From NCBI GenBank assembly GCA_002633005.1, contig NMRA01000137.1, positions 1 to 64,000 on the forward strand: DNA of 64,000 bases, written 5' to 3'. Origin of the DNA: Phoronis australis. Lineage: Eukaryota; Phoronida; Phoronidae. A program made the translations under genes and the position numbers. Under the pieces are notes generated by a model. That model did no database searches, was not told the DNA's origin, and worked only from the letters and a program-made list of their open reading frames with translations. Shown piece by piece: positions 1 to 14,500 of this stretch (positions are counted from its first letter, which is position 1; every line of letters starts with the position of its first letter).

Positions 1-1814
1 TGGCCCCTGACAATAACTTCTTCGATGTAACCGAAGTTGATCATTCATACTACCGTGCACCACAGCATCGACGCTCTACTTGTCTACTGTGAAGTCAACT
101 GGCACAGTTAACTTCGATTCAGGACCGAAGTTAACCCTCCATACTGACTGCAACTCCCCAAAACATCGCCATGTCGACGTTACAATGAAAGGGCCTTAAC
201 AGTTTTAACTACATGTTAAAACACTAACATGGTGTAACTAGTCCGGGTGAGCGTGAATCAGTACTACTACTAGTAGCATTAGATGCCATTAGAACAAAAA
301 CTGCACAGCTGATCGAATTGAGGCTCTTCAAAATGATTTGGGTCCGATGTAGGCTTACTGAGATCAGTTACCCATCAGTGAATGCTCTAACCGTGTATAT
401 GAGTCATTGAACATTTCACAAACAGCACACTTACTGACTTATACTTGTCCATCGAAAGCCTGGAATTGTTCATTTGTTGTAATGTAAAACCTTCACGAGT
501 TCGAACATTCAGTCTTGTCCTCATTGTTTCTCACCTATTGCGGTACTTAATTCGTTGCTATTGTGATTGGAACAAGGGTCCTGGATATCATCCAGCTGGC
601 GTGGAAAGGTGTGCATGTTTTGCGTTATCCATCAGTGTACTTCATAATGGACGAGTGAAATGCACGCGATCACAAAAAACACGATGGTGTTCTATGCACT
701 GCAACCTTGACATCACACTTTTCCACTCGTGATTGACATGTCAATGGTGTCCAATTCACTCGTGCTGGTATTCGAATTCACCCATGAAAATACAGTCTGT
801 AGTATCTGGGGATTCAGGGAACTTAAAGGTTCAGAGCTTTTCGTAAACGTCCATTCCAATTTACGACAGTGTTTTATTTGGACTTTATGAGGTTAAATAT
901 GGTTTGTAAGGCTGTATTCACAGTGGTGCCATTTTGGAAGGAAACTTAGCTATCACCAATGCTGCTGAAAAACATCGGAAAAACACTACGTGAAAGTCCT
1001 AATAAATTGAAAATATCGGAGAAAAAAGTGGTTTTCTAAGATTACCCCCATCGCAGAATCGATTTCACAACCTTAGCGGTGGCAGCTCAATCCTTTGGTG
1101 GCATTTTATTTTTAAACGTGTTTAACTGGTAAAGTCACTGCCCTTGATTTCTGCGAATGGCTGGCAGGTAACGGCGTGATCGGTGATTTACAATAAAATC
1201 CCCAAAACATTTTGGATTTTGTTGCTCTTTAGTTCTGGTCAAATCGTATAACTCCAAGATGTCTATCCATACAACAATAACCCCTAAGTGCGTTTCTCTG
1301 TCGTAAAACCGTTTGTGTCCCTATAACAAAATACATTAACAGAGAATTCCTGATATACAATTGTTCTCGAAGTCTCAGGTAAGTTACTCAGGAGCTTTCC
1401 TTGATTCAGGTTCCAAAAACTCCTTCATCAGTAACTCACGGTTTGGGCACTGCACCATGGGGACCATATGGAGAAGTATTGGTTTTCAATCCTACTATGG
1501 TTAAGAAAGTGGTAGTTGTGACCTCCATTTTTATCATCGAAGATGCATTATAAAAACAATGCAGTGTTTTCGAGGGCAGCGTCGTGGATCAGTTTGAGAC
1601 CCCGTCCGTTTTATAATCTTGTCGAAGCAACCAAGAAGTACAATCTATGTTTTGGACTCGCATTTTTTTTGTACTGTGTCGTGTCATCTGTTCTTTATTA
1701 GTGGATAGTGTCACGTGTCACGACAGGTGCCATCATAATCCAACCTTTTCATTGGCTATGTAGGCCTATATCACGCATATTCAAGTTCCTAACAAGCGTC
1801 GGTTTTCATCGTCA

Positions 1815-1882
1815 ATTTTTATCTTCTTCCTTTCGTCTTCTTCTTCGTCCCTCATTCTTCTTCTCCATCGTCTTCTTATTGT
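1815..1882 (+). repeat. TTC-rich low-complexity stretch
   Basis: Dense cttctt/cgtcttcttcttc pattern. The open frame over it is compositional. Confidence 0.6.
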
Positions 1883-2847
1883 ATCAAATCACTTCTTCAG
1901 ATATTCTTAGCAGTACTGACTTGTACAAAGGAGAATTAGAAGGTAATTAATTGGTAATTAAAAAATCTCAAATGCAGGTTTAAACAATGCCTTTATATTT
2001 ACACTTATAAGCTGAAATGTTGCGAGGTTTGATGCCATTAAGTCTATGGCTAAAATATTTCTGATAGTCTGTACCTGACCAGAGTTGGAGAAGGAAGCTG
2101 TGATGAGTAACCATTGACATCATGTTTTGCTACGACAGCTTCTCATTGGCGACTTGCTGTAGTTCTCGTGTTGACGGTTTTTAAATGCTTTGAAAGTGTG
2201 GCGGCAGATTTGTGACACTCTTGTAAGTTATTGCTACCATAAGTGGGACACCGAACACGTAGTGGCTCACTTTTTAGTACAGCCGTATGGCACTGAGTTG
2301 AACTTCATTTGTTGAAATGATGATCGTTCCCCTAGGCACTAGGTGGTGCTCCGGATGATACCGCTTCACCAGAGCCCTTTAATGTAAGTGTGAGCCTCAA
2401 AACAAAAAGCTTGCATTTTTTAGGTAACTACCTCCTTTAATTTCTCAACTTTGATTTAGCCTATTATAGGAATCGAAATAAATTCAAAGACGCGCTTTTT
2501 AGAAGTTTTTCACCAACCGCTTTCCTCCGTCGTATCTCTTTAACTTCTGTCGATGATGTTCGACTTTCAGAGTTTAGACCCATAAACTTTGCTACGAGTT
2601 TGCAATTGTAGCATCTAATCAATACGCAATTAATGTTTTGTGTGAGTACCCTATTTCATAATCTACTCAGTACTCGGCGCTGCACTGTGACTACTGAGAC
2701 TAGCAGCATTGCGGAGCCCCGGATGCTGATTTTTCAACTTTTATCTGAGGGCTCTTTTATTTGCTGGAGCCTCGTTGCCAAGCGTGTTTCTTCCTTGGAG
2801 GAATTTGAACGTCGTTCCGGTTGAATCCAGTGTTGCTTTAATCGGGC

Positions 2848-2936
2848 GGCACCAGTCCCAATACGGCACCAGTGTCAATACGGCACCAGTCCCAATACAG
2901 CACCAGTCCCAATACCGGCACCAGTCCCAATTCAGG
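2848..2936 (+). repeat. Minisatellite, 17-18 bp unit, about 5 copies
   Basis: The unit ggcaccagtcccaatac is repeated with small variations (gtgtcaatac, ccaataccgg). Confidence 0.85.
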
Positions 2937-5697
2937 TAACTTGTCAACTCTTACGGGTTATCTGTCTTGTGCTCAGGACTTCAGTTGTAGGACCTCCCTC
3001 CAGCTCACTACCATCACAACTACATTACATTTCTGCTATCATTAAACACGATGTCGCCGTAAAATACACACACCATTTGGGGCACAGACAAATTCAACTT
3101 TGTCGAACTCTTCCACCCAAGTGGTATCCAGATTCCCACCTGCCGGCAATTCTTTAGTTCTCCACACTAGTGCAGTGTCATAAATCAAATTTTATTGAGC
3201 TTTTTGATGACCCTGAAGTAGTTGATGGTAACACTGATTCAGTCTGGCCTCAGACAGTGAAAGGTATCACAACTAACACGCCACCTGTATACCAATACAC
3301 CTCACTGTTTTGGATGCGTGTTGGAAAAAATAATTTACAATCGATCATTCAATTATGTATCAATGTTTTGGATGGCCCACCTGAAAATGTATAAGTGATA
3401 TGAATCTATAAACTATGTTAGCTCAACTTTTTGAGAGGTCCAATGGGCGAAAATTTAAATATTTGTAGGAATTTAGACTTATTTTCGTTGTGCGAGTTAT
3501 AATTTGTACACCGAGACACCGATCTATTTTGCTATGTATCATGTATCTCCAATATTTCAATACTCCACAAAAGAGAAAAATATACTTGCCTGAACATTTG
3601 ATCTGCATTAAGCGTGCACAGGAGAAAATGGAAGTCGCAACAGTCACGACCACATTTCCAAAACAAAACACACTCCCGCTATCCCCACAGTTGCCTGTTG
3701 ACATGTGAACTACACCCTACACTGCCAGGAACTATTCTTTTCGTGCTCCTAAGTCTCACTTTCGCATATTCGACTTCCGGACACTGTACGCAGTTTGAAA
3801 TTTCATCGCGGGTTCTCGCGTGATCGGTAAAGTTCTCGGTAGAGTGAGCAAACCAATATACGAGTTTCATCATGAACAATAGTTTGGTAATTTAGATACT
3901 TTTTGGTATGTAGATTTATGAAAACATAATTTTAAAATTCAATGAAGCGGTTCCATTATATAAAATATTCGGGACTCAAAAGACCCTTTTTCAGCCAGGG
4001 GTGACTGTTTGGAATTAGGGAATGGCACGTTGAAATAGGGGTATTTAGAAGACAGTTGTACTCCACTGTTCACCTAAAGCAAGGTAAAGAGTGCGTTTCA
4101 AGTTTCCGACAAACAAGTTCTCAACATTCAACGAAACAATCCAACTTCGATTAAATTGCCAACCTTAATTTTTTTTTAAAAGTTCGCAAAAGCAAAGACT
4201 ATCATCCAAGTGTTGTGTGCGACACCGGAAACGTAACATGAGAGTCCCAAAAGAAACAACAAGTTGTCAAAGTAAACCAACATCCGTCGAATGATTTAGA
4301 CCACGGAAACGAACATTTTTATTATGTCACTAAATAAGTTCATAAGGTTGATAAAGTACTAATTGATATTTTTTTTATTTTCACATCCTAGAAAGTATAA
4401 AATCCTGACAGTTTCGGCTCCTATCAGCAGCCATCTTCCGAAGTTATTGGACACTAGGTGGCGTGGTGATGAGGCAGTTCCTAATTTTTGAAAACGTATA
4501 CCCCCCATCGTCCATAACTGAGCCACATTTTTCCAACCCAAATAGACTCTCTTATCCGTCTTGATCTTAAGTTATTTTCCGACTCAACAACATGACTACT
4601 GAACTCTGAACTCAGGCTTCAACTTTTAAATAAAGCTTCAATACTTGATACAATGTCTTTCATAATTGCTTTGAATGGAGTTCAGACATTTTGTGCGAAT
4701 TCCTATTGCTGTGCAGAATTTCACGCTGACGAATGACTGCCTCAGTTGGCGCGTATTCCACATTCATAACAAGGGCTACGTTCCTTATTAGTTTAAACAT
4801 TGGATATCACCTGGTATACTCTCTAGTCGCTAACCCTAATTAAACTTTGAAAATTGCCAAGAGAAATATGAAAGTCGTCTGTGCTATGTCAGGAAAGTTT
4901 CGTGAATCACCATGTTATGAATATTAAACGCCTAAAAGTAATTAGAGGGAGGCCACCATCACTCAGGTGACTTAATAGACGCGAAAAAGTTATAAATCAT
5001 TAATTCTATAAATTATTGTGAAAAAAGTTTTCACGACGATGCAGAGCCGTCTGGTGTTGCTTCTACCGTGGATTCGCGACTGACTGGCTCCCGCGAAAAC
5101 TTTGTCATCCTCTAGCGTTGTTGAACGGAGACTTAAAGGCCCTAGAGTATATAGACCCTATTCACGTAGACAGGAGGCGCGTTCCAAAACGAGGTTCGCT
5201 ACGATAGCTCTGATGGCTTATCCGCGAATTTGTACTCCGCGTTGCTCGAACAGCTAGAAAATATACGGACACTCAACTGTCTGTTTTACAATTCTTAAGG
5301 ACGTTGGGATTCGGAAGCGTTGGGTCCTTGCCATACGCAGCGACGAAGTAAAATATGTCCGTGTAAAATTTATAACTGTTTTCGAATCGTAATTTGTCGC
5401 ATCTCGGATGCCGCCATCATACCGGAGAATCTTAGGCCAGCCAGGCTGTGTTTTCATGACTATGGGTTGAAGCATGATGCATTTTTCTTTACAAAAAGGT
5501 CAGGTCCCTCAATCCCTCAATTTTGGGGCCAAATATTGGCCCTATTCCCCTCTCAAAAATATTGAAAAATTACGCAAAATTCCCGGTCCCCGGCCACGAG
5601 GCCTAAAAATCCTGATTCCTTGTAGTGATTGAAAATTTCTCTCCAACGGTTCAAATCACCTGTGACCACAGAGGTGACAATTTGAAAAAGTACAAAA

Positions 5698-5990
5698 TCA
5701 TAGGCGAATTTAGGGGGGGCCCGGGCCCCTGCCCCCCCCCCTTGACTGCCGCAGCAAAATAAACCAGCAAAACGTGAAGCGGGAGGACTGCCTGACTATA
5801 ATGAGTTCGAGCTGAGATCGGTAGCGGACGAGGGGTTTTTTTAGTTCAACGACAGATTTCCTTAGCAGAAGGTATACATCCTCGGCGCCCGTAACTTCCG
5901 GGCCGCCTTAGTGTATACAATCGCGCTTTGCCCGCTTCTAGCTCCGAGAATGTCGGGACCCCCTCATGGTATCCTAGATCAGCCACTGAA
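5698..5990. repeat. Interspersed repeat with G-rich start
   Basis: Starts ataggcgaatttaggggggg, followed by a long C run, and ends at cctagatcagccactg. The outer edges look like the ends of a short interspersed element. No coding potential. Confidence 0.35.
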
Positions 5991-6190
5991 AATGCTACTT
6001 GAGACAGAGCTATGAGAGCTTGAAACAGGGCGGGGTGCTATTGATGGTGATCGAGAGGTCAGTAGATTTTTCACTGACCCGTCACTCGGCGAAACGTTCC
6101 CCTCTCAGAAGGCCGCACAGGCACGTTTCCCCTCGGATATGAACGAGATCTATGAAGAAACATGATAACTATGTTTGTTCCACGGGGGTT

Positions 6191-6330
6191 CCAGGATTTT
6201 GAGTTGGGGGCTGGGGCAAGGCAGAATTTTAGCCAGGATTTTGAGCTCATGAGCTGCTAAATGGAATCTGGGAGAATTTTAGGGGTGGGGGGCATGGCCC
6301 CCTTGGCTCCCCTCTAAATGCGCCACTGTG
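6191..6330 (-). repeat. Interspersed C-rich repeat
   Basis: Read on the minus strand it gives cagtggcgcatttag, a CCCC-rich block, then ctaaaattctcccagattcc and aaaatcctgg. The same order of blocks is seen at 19700-19862 and 26867-27012. Confidence 0.55.
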
Positions 6331-6340
6331 TTCTGTCCAG

Positions 6341-8009
6341 TTAAAGGAGCATGCCACCCAAAAAACAACCTAATTTGTATCAATTTAGATCGAGTATTTC
6401 TACTCCATAACGACAAGTGCGGTTGCGTTACCTGACACCTGACGGCAGACGGAGGTGTTGAAATTATCCAATTACGTCATCGGTTTCACACGCATTCTGT
6501 ACAGCAGTTCACAACAGGGGTTACTGGTGTCAGCTTATCGCTTGGAATCATCGTTTAGCACCAATAAATCACCAAACTTCGATGTAAAACCCTTAAAAAT
6601 ACACCGAGTTCTTACAAAAACGTGTTGTTTTATTTCGCTCTTATGGATTTATTGGTATTTGGACACACCGTAGCCTACCAAGTTCGGCAGGCCAATAACA
6701 GGTCCGTAGCAGGAGTTTGTTGTGTGTTCGGAGATAATTTCGAAGTCTTTTCCTTGAGATACAGACAGTTGTGATTTTCTGAGTTCTAAACACAAAACGC
6801 TTGTTATCCTGGCCAGTGGCCTAGAGCCCCATCAGGCCCGGCGTCGCGGCCGGCCGGATTGACTCGTTACCCCGGCCAGTGGCTCGGAAACTGATCAGAC
6901 ATCACGAACAAACCAGGTAAAGTTCAGTGGAAACTAAACTTCCAGTCAAGAGAATACTATACTAGTGAGCCAAAGTAATGTGCACGTGATTATGTTGGTG
7001 AATTAGCCACGAAACTGCAAATCTACTTGCTCGTCGCCGGGGCCGCGAATTCAGTTCCGCTTTGGCCAAAGCACCGTCAGGGCAGAAGCTGTACATTGAC
7101 AATCATGGTTTGAGTATTGTAAATAAAGATTCCCCTAACACCTGGTCGTAGGGTGGAAATCGAGTTGTTTCACACAGTTTCTGCCAGCAAACACTAAATT
7201 AGCATGAGCTCACACGGCCTCGCGGTGTCCCGTCAATTAGTTTTATTGCACATAAAGCCGGTAACGCAGTGATTTATTCATTGCTGACTTCTCAAATCAT
7301 TTCGTGCACTCACGAACACTCCAAAGGCATTACAAATTGCATCTAATGGGACAGACTTTGTTTCAGTTTTTTATAAGTATTGGTTAGGTTGAGAATAATT
7401 CATTTTGAAAAAGAACGCTCAGTAATAAACGCCAACATGGCAACTCGCAATCCCGACTTAGGACGAGCTAGAGTGGCTCATCAATCCCGACTTCGCAGGT
7501 GGATCGTTAAGTTTTACAGGCTATCAATTCGAACAGGAATACAGTTATGAAGAAATACTAGAGAGGCGCCGTGAACAAGCTCAGACAACGGAACGTATGG
7601 AGTTATTTGGTAAGCCGGCATTCGTCAGGCACTGTCGACGTCGTCTGCAGGCCACAGACACGGAGATGTTTCACGGCCTCATACTTGCTACTTACTGCGT
7701 ACATTTCATTCTTCACTACCATGAGCCACTTCCTAAGCATTTTGGACTCTCGAGGAAGTAAACAAAACGATATACTCGCTTTCCTCGCGGCGCTGCTTAG
7801 TTCGGACAAGCGGGAACGATACACCGCAACATATCGGCATTCACTCTGCATATGAACCACTGACGTCGCTAGCGTCGTTTCTCACCTTCCTCACAGGTTA
7901 ACGCAACACCTCTTGGCAAGGTAAGGTCGACCGTATGCGAGGCGATGTGGAAATAGACCGATTAAGACGGCAAAAAAGACTAATTAAATCGGGTGGCATT
8001 CGCCTTTAA
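6341..8009. mobile_element. TTAA-flanked DNA transposon copy 1 (piggyBac-like, non-autonomous)
   Basis: Begins TTAAAGGAGCATGCCACCC and ends GGGTGGCATTCGCCTTTAA, that is, a 15-bp imperfect terminal inverted repeat inside TTAA target duplications. A second copy at 38746-40058 is nearly identical at both ends and is also flanked by TTAA with different outer bases (ag/ct here, ca/tg there). TTAA duplication is the hallmark of the piggyBac superfamily. No full transposase is visible, but the right third keeps short coding-like stretches shared by both copies. It inserted about 10 bp from a C-rich repeat (6191-6330). Confidence 0.75.
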
Positions 8010-11000
8010 CTGAAATTGAGCTCCAAAACGAGGTTATGCTTTGGACGAAAGAATAAGGTGTTTTAATTTTAAAATTCAACTTGGGCGAGATTGATATTTG
8101 AAAAATAAAACACATGAAATAAACGTAATTATTAAAACCAAGAAAGCAGAATTGGTGGTCATATAATTTTTATTTTCAATTGCGAGCCTGGTTTTTTTTC
8201 GTAATCAAAATATATATTTAATAACATCAAATATTATTTCAGATCAATGACAAATCAACTGTTAGTCCCGGTAGTGCCTACCTCACCAGGATCTAGGCTA
8301 TGCTTGAAGCTAATAGGCCTAGTCTTGGTCAACAAATTAAACCAGATGTGACTAACTGCACATGACAGCAAAATGCTATGAGCCACCATTGTCGAATATC
8401 TTCAACTCGTCAACAATACGACCAGATGACCTGGTTCGTGTAGAAAGCATTTTTATCAAGAGTTTATTAGAGGAAACGTAACCCTGCATTCAGCATGATA
8501 CTTAATCCGTAACACTACGATCGCCGCAATTTGGTCATGTTTACTTTTCATGTTTCGAACCTAGTTTTCCGGAAAAAACTTATATCCTTTCGTCAGACAA
8601 CTCTTTGGTGCATTGACTTGTTCTTTAACTGTATTTTTCTACGTCTCTGTGGTTAGTTATTGACACATTTTTTAAGATTTAATATTCCGGTTGGACTCCA
8701 AAGACCGGCCATTAAACTCACGCAATGTAAATTTCCGCTTTGTTTATCGTAGTGAGCCTCGCTTTGGATTTTAATGTCCGCCGCGTGAATTGGGTCTATG
8801 AATTAGACAACTTGAATATGGCCCCCTGCCGTGTCTATTCAAATTCAAACTGTCTGACACCCCGCTCAAACCGTTGTCTTGAACGAGTGTCCCTTGTCAC
8901 TGAAGAGATCAAACACTGCGAAGAGCGACGAAATTTTCGCGGGATCCAGTTAGTCATCGATTCCCAGTACTGAGAGATATTAGATAAGGATACTCTGTAG
9001 ATACTAATTCCTCTGACATTAATATACCAATTAGAAAGCGATGCTCTTTCGATACTGTTATCAAAGACAAATGCTCCGCCAATTCGTCATACCGACACCA
9101 AATACTACATAGAGGTTTGTCAATTTTGGTTTCGAAAGGAAAGATAATACAGAAATGACCAAAAAATTATACGCCCTTTATTTATTTCAAACAAGGACAT
9201 ACATAATCAAAGTTTGTCTTACATGTACAAACCAACCATTATCGCCTGCATGTTTTATTTGCCAATTTAGTATTTGAAATCCTGAATTGATTGTCATGGT
9301 TTTTGTCTGCTTATCTTAGACACAAAACTTGCCGATTATTAATCAACGCATTTTGGCAAGAGAACCTAGAATCGAAAAAATAGCATTCAGTGGGCCATTT
9401 TCCGACGTTGTTGCAAAAGCAAGGCTGAGAAAATGTTTTCACTATGATTTTCATTTCAAACATACGTGTGACTTTCCCATATGTAATTAAGAGTTTGTAA
9501 CTTCAATTTTCAAAAAATAGGAAATTCTTTTCGGTAACGAATATTCGTTTAAAATGAAAGCCTATATCGAGACGATTTCTACGAAAGTGGAAATAGCCAG
9601 TTTCGGATCTGCGACTATGTTGAAATTTTGCTGTGTCGCTGGGTGAAGACAGTACATAATTTCCTAGAACCGATGAGGTGGTGGTGCAATAACTTCTAAA
9701 ATCGCTGGGTCTATTCACACCATCCTCTGTCGTATGCATATTGGCACGATGCTTCGGCTGGTTATTGTTACCGCCATCTTTAGGTGCGACAGCGTTTTTA
9801 TAAGACCGAACATGAGTATTTCGTGCACTCGTGGTGATCACTGTCTGATGATGGTGTGCAAAATTTCACTGAAATTATTTGTTGCTGTGTCCAGACACCG
9901 ATGTATCATAAACTTTCGTTTTCCACACGATTAAAACAGTAAATTGTGCTTCAACGATGTCTAGGCTCAGAGACAAATAATACATTGTAAACAGTGGAAT
10001 CGTTCATACGCTAACCACTGTGGGTGTACCACATCCCCGTTCTCGTTTCTCTTTAGGAGGACGAATATCATATCTCATTTTACGTTTTGTAATCAATCAA
10101 TGCACAAACAAACCGAAGCAGACCCCAACTCCCCGTGAATATGGTGCCGGTGTCATTGCCATTTTCAACCGTCACAGCACACCGGTTACAGACGTGATTT
10201 TAGAATTGCCCAACACCAATAGTCGTTTATCATCATTAAATTTTACCTCATTGCTTACAACTCCTATCTACAATCGACGATTTGTAGTGAAAATAAAAAA
10301 CACAAAGGGTTTCATTTTTATAGCTCTGTTCAAAACTAATATAATCGCACCACTTTCGCGTTTTTGTATAATTAGCCCGCATGGCTTAATGTGGATGTGC
10401 TTCGAATGAAAGTACTCTGTCGTTTCACGACCAAATTTGAATTATTTCTACTCACCCCTGGGAATACTTGACAATGCCGGATTTATAGGGGGCACTGTAA
10501 CAATTGCACGACCACCTCTGTCTGAGAAGGGGACCCTTACAATATGATGTCATATTGGTGCCCTTCCGTGACTGGTCCAATAAGGAGAAAGTAGGCAGGG
10601 AAAATATAAAAGATATAAGTGAATACCACCAACGACTCCATTATTTCTTGACAGTGAGCTGTCCCTGGTGAAATACAACTTTGCACTTCCTGAACACAGT
10701 CTTCTTGAAATTGAAAATGTGAATCTAATTGATCTGGAAAACTTGTTCACAATAAATTTCCCCGGACTTTTTCGAATTACATGTACGCACTCAAGTGAGC
10801 GTGGACGCCTTGTGCTGCAGTATTTTGAGCAAACGGGGCAAACCAGAACCTCCAAAGGGTGAGTCCAGCACTGGTAGTTTGCAAGTTTTTAAAGTCTTCT
10901 CTACATTACATGCTTCGCTGTGCATGTTCTTAGGTCCAAAGGATAAACCAAACACTGGCAATTTACAAATGTTCTCTGAAATTAAATACCATCCATTGTT

Positions 11001-11450
11001 TCGCTGTTTTTTTTTCTCGACTGCGTCTTGTTCCCAACCCTATGCCTACCACGGTTTCACCTTACAAATTATTGGGGGCACGTCCCCTCAACCCCACCTC
11101 CTTCAACTTTCTACGGTATATGTAGCGCACACCACTCTGATTTTGATGAATGATTGCGATAAAGTTAATTTATCATTGATGGAAAACAAAACAAATTTGG
11201 TAGTGTCTTCATTGGAACCATAATTTAATCCTGAGCGATACGCAGTATTTTAAAAAACGGCTATCACGAGTTTTTTATTTTTGATGACTCCACGTGCTCT
11301 ATGGATATAACTGCCATAGTGCTTCCAACAGAAAGCTGGGATACGAATATTTACTCGTTCCAAACCTCAACTTCTACAAGAGCCCTTCTACTAAACACGC
11401 GACTATCATTACGTGCAAGATCACCAACAGCAATAACAATAATAATAATG

Positions 11451-11514
<64 letters not shown>

Positions 11515-14500
11515 AGTTGCTAATAATTTTAAATTTGGTTCTAAATCAAAGCGCTTCACGTATTCACTTAGGCCAAATGGCCAAGTGTTTGCCTACTAGA
11601 TGGCAGGTTCGTGCAGACGACGATTAGAGGGGCTTTATGTTACCGACATAAACTACCACGTTGAACGCGTGTGGTGACTCTCCCATAGAGAAATTCAACG
11701 TAATTGAGTTCTCTAACAGCCTAGCTTGTCGTAGAATACTCGTCGATGGGACGTGGTGACGACAATTTCAGGAGACCAGCACAAAAACAATAGTAGAACA
11801 GATCCTCACAGTAACTCGAACGCACTAGAAACGAAATGGCGGGAAATTCGTAACCTCCAAAATGTCACTTCCGGAGTAGTGCACGACTAACTAATAAAAT
11901 TACAGGGAGCCGTAATTAATTGAACCATATGTCTGGGATAATCAACTAACCGTATTTTATTAAAAATGACACGATAAAAGGTTGCCTTCCCTTTAAATGG
12001 TTTTGGAGATAGAGCAGCGGACCCATATAAATATGTGGGCTCTTAGAAAGGTTAGAGTAATAATAAAATGCTAATATACAGTTCTACAACTCATAGTGTT
12101 ATTCTCAAGAAAGCCGTTAGGTTTGATCGTTATAAAAACACTTACTTATAGGCATTGCACCTAAGCTGCGCCATTAGACTGTCTAACATGTTTTTTGCGT
12201 TGGATGTTGCTGTTAAGGTTGTATACATGTATATCAGTGTTAGCAATTAGATTGATACTGCGCCGATATGGTTTTGAAATGGTGTGGTTCCAACAAGGTG
12301 TTGGTTGTGACAAAAGTTTACCCATAGTTTTTGAAGAAAGGCAAAGGGATTTTTATTTGCAAAATGGCAATCGGCTATTAATAAAAGCACAAAGCTTGAT
12401 ACATATTCTGTCATCAAGTTAGGTTTTGGCTTTGAACGTCATTTAGCATTGGATTTGCCATTTGTAGTTATGCGTGCTATTATGTAACTCAGATTATCAA
12501 ATCATTAATTAGCTATTGAGTCTCGGCAACACATTCATACTAACTAGCAGTTTCGGTTTTGCCGATTTTGTGCTGAAAAACTAAAGAAAACGAGTTTCAT
12601 TTCATATGTATCTGCACACTGTATTCGAGTCTAGTCTAAGGAATGTGTTCATTGCACTGGAATTCAAATGTAACCCAAACGTCAGCAAAGTTAAAAGGTT
12701 ATAAACAAACTGTAATGAAAATGCACAAACTAAATTAGTTCAATTTCTTTATTTAGCTTCTGCTACAAGAGAGAAAACCGTAGGTTCTTTTGATTACTGA
12801 TGAATTACAGTTTCTTTTTTTGCTCCTCTGATGGATAAGTAACTGGTAACGTTCGCTTTTTATGTATTTCTTGTGACATTTAAGGCCAACAAGGACAATG
12901 AATGTAACTGTGTGGGGACTTCCCAGTTACACAAGTTAGAGCGCTGGACAAATCGCAGTAGGACGCTGATCGTAAAATAATTCCTTATTTTACAACACGA
13001 CTTGAAGTAAACTTTTATAATCACTTAATTGTGCGTATTTTAATACTCTGCTCGTACCAGCACAGCTAGAGTCTTGTTATTCTCCGGTTTTGATTATAAT
13101 CTTCTTTTTATTATTACTATAATCATTGTTATTATTATTATTCCCAGCCTTTTCTAGACCTTAAAGACCTGGTCGCACGCGTTGTTAACCCTTATTACAT
13201 GGTTAGAGGATGTTATAAGGATCCAAGAAGTACTTACCCCATAACTAATACAAGATCCGTACTCGAAAAAGTTTAAATGAACGTGCCACTCACGATTCGC
13301 ACCCGAAGAACCACCGCCATTTTGAACTTGCCGCGAACCCGGAAGTACAATTCATTCAGGAACCCATGCTAAGAAAACGCCGTCAGTGTGGATGGACGAG
13401 TGCTTGTTACCAGCTTGCAAACGGGGATAAAATAATCGACAGCGTGCCTTAATTTTAATGAAATCAAAATACGGACAACTTTATCGAATCTGGTGAAGAA
13501 ATGTAGCGAATAAATTTTGACAGAAATTATTTTCCAGGCTCGGAACCGCAGCCTATCGGACCCGGTGGGGATCGAGACCAGACACTGGCGAACGGTAAAT
13601 GCATGCGGTTGAAAGCTGTATTGTCGAAGTAAAATGTTCAAATCATAAATGTCGCATGTATTCAAAGGTAGTTTCAGACACTTGCATGAAATTACGGGCT
13701 GGTTAGTCCTGTGTCACACTGCCGCGGCACACCTTAGCTAGCCTCAGTGCCAGCTACCAGTGAAGACTATCGTCAAAATACAGCTTGTTAGTAGGCCTAC
13801 ACTGCTTTGCGCCCAGGCTACTCTTAGGCCTAACTGGTCGCTGGCCACAGCGCTCGTTCAAACGAGGTTTATTTAGAACTTGGGTACTTCTGGCGAACTG
13901 TGCAAAGTTGTTGGCTTTCAATAGAGATTTGCCCAGGCTTTGTATGAGCGCACAAAGCCTAAAAGAATGGGGTGCTGGAATTTTTGGGAATGTCTATCTT
14001 TTACTATAAGATTCACTGGGTATGTTAAGAGCTATGAATTGCAGACACTTAATTTTGGTACTTCCTGTCTTCTAGTGGAATATTGTCTTATTTTCTACTT
14101 TTTTCGGAATTCGTGCTTCTCTGACTGGGGCAGATCTTTTCCATTTCTCCATATAGGGGGCTCGTTCGAGCACATAAGTATGACAAGTCCAATACAAAAT
14201 GTTATCATTTTTTATTCATTAACCCAAAATGAGGCAAACTTTTAACATAATAAGTAACTTAAAATGCACAATACTTTACAACATCTAGCATTACAAACAC
14301 TATTCAACACATGCGCGCACCCAGCCTTCAATATGGGAGGCTCGAATTCCCGGCGATGTGGGTCTTTTGCTAAAAAAAGAGTGCGCGGACTAAAAAAATG
14401 GGTGCACCACTGTGAATTGCGCGTTTGCGCTTCTTTAGTGGACTTTTGTCCCATTTTCTCGGGCTTTTTGTCTCTCGGGAGCTAACCTTTTTGCCCACTT

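Larger units (their letters stand above)
1..6190. other. No gene recognised
   Basis: Apart from the minisatellite, the TTC-rich stretch and the repeat at 5698-5990, I see no frame with domain-like sequence and no splice-consistent exon chain. All frames here are short and look random. Confidence 0.6.

Noticed and set aside
8740-8973. 77-codon frame with Cys and Arg
   Set aside because: No recognisable domain, no neighbouring exons in phase, and no relation to the transposon upstream.
10020-10409. 129-codon plus-strand frame
   Set aside because: No family pattern, no start context or splice support, and AT-rich random-like composition.
11294-11627. Frames with poly-Asn, poly-Ile and poly-Leu
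   Set aside because: Produced by the AAT microsatellite.
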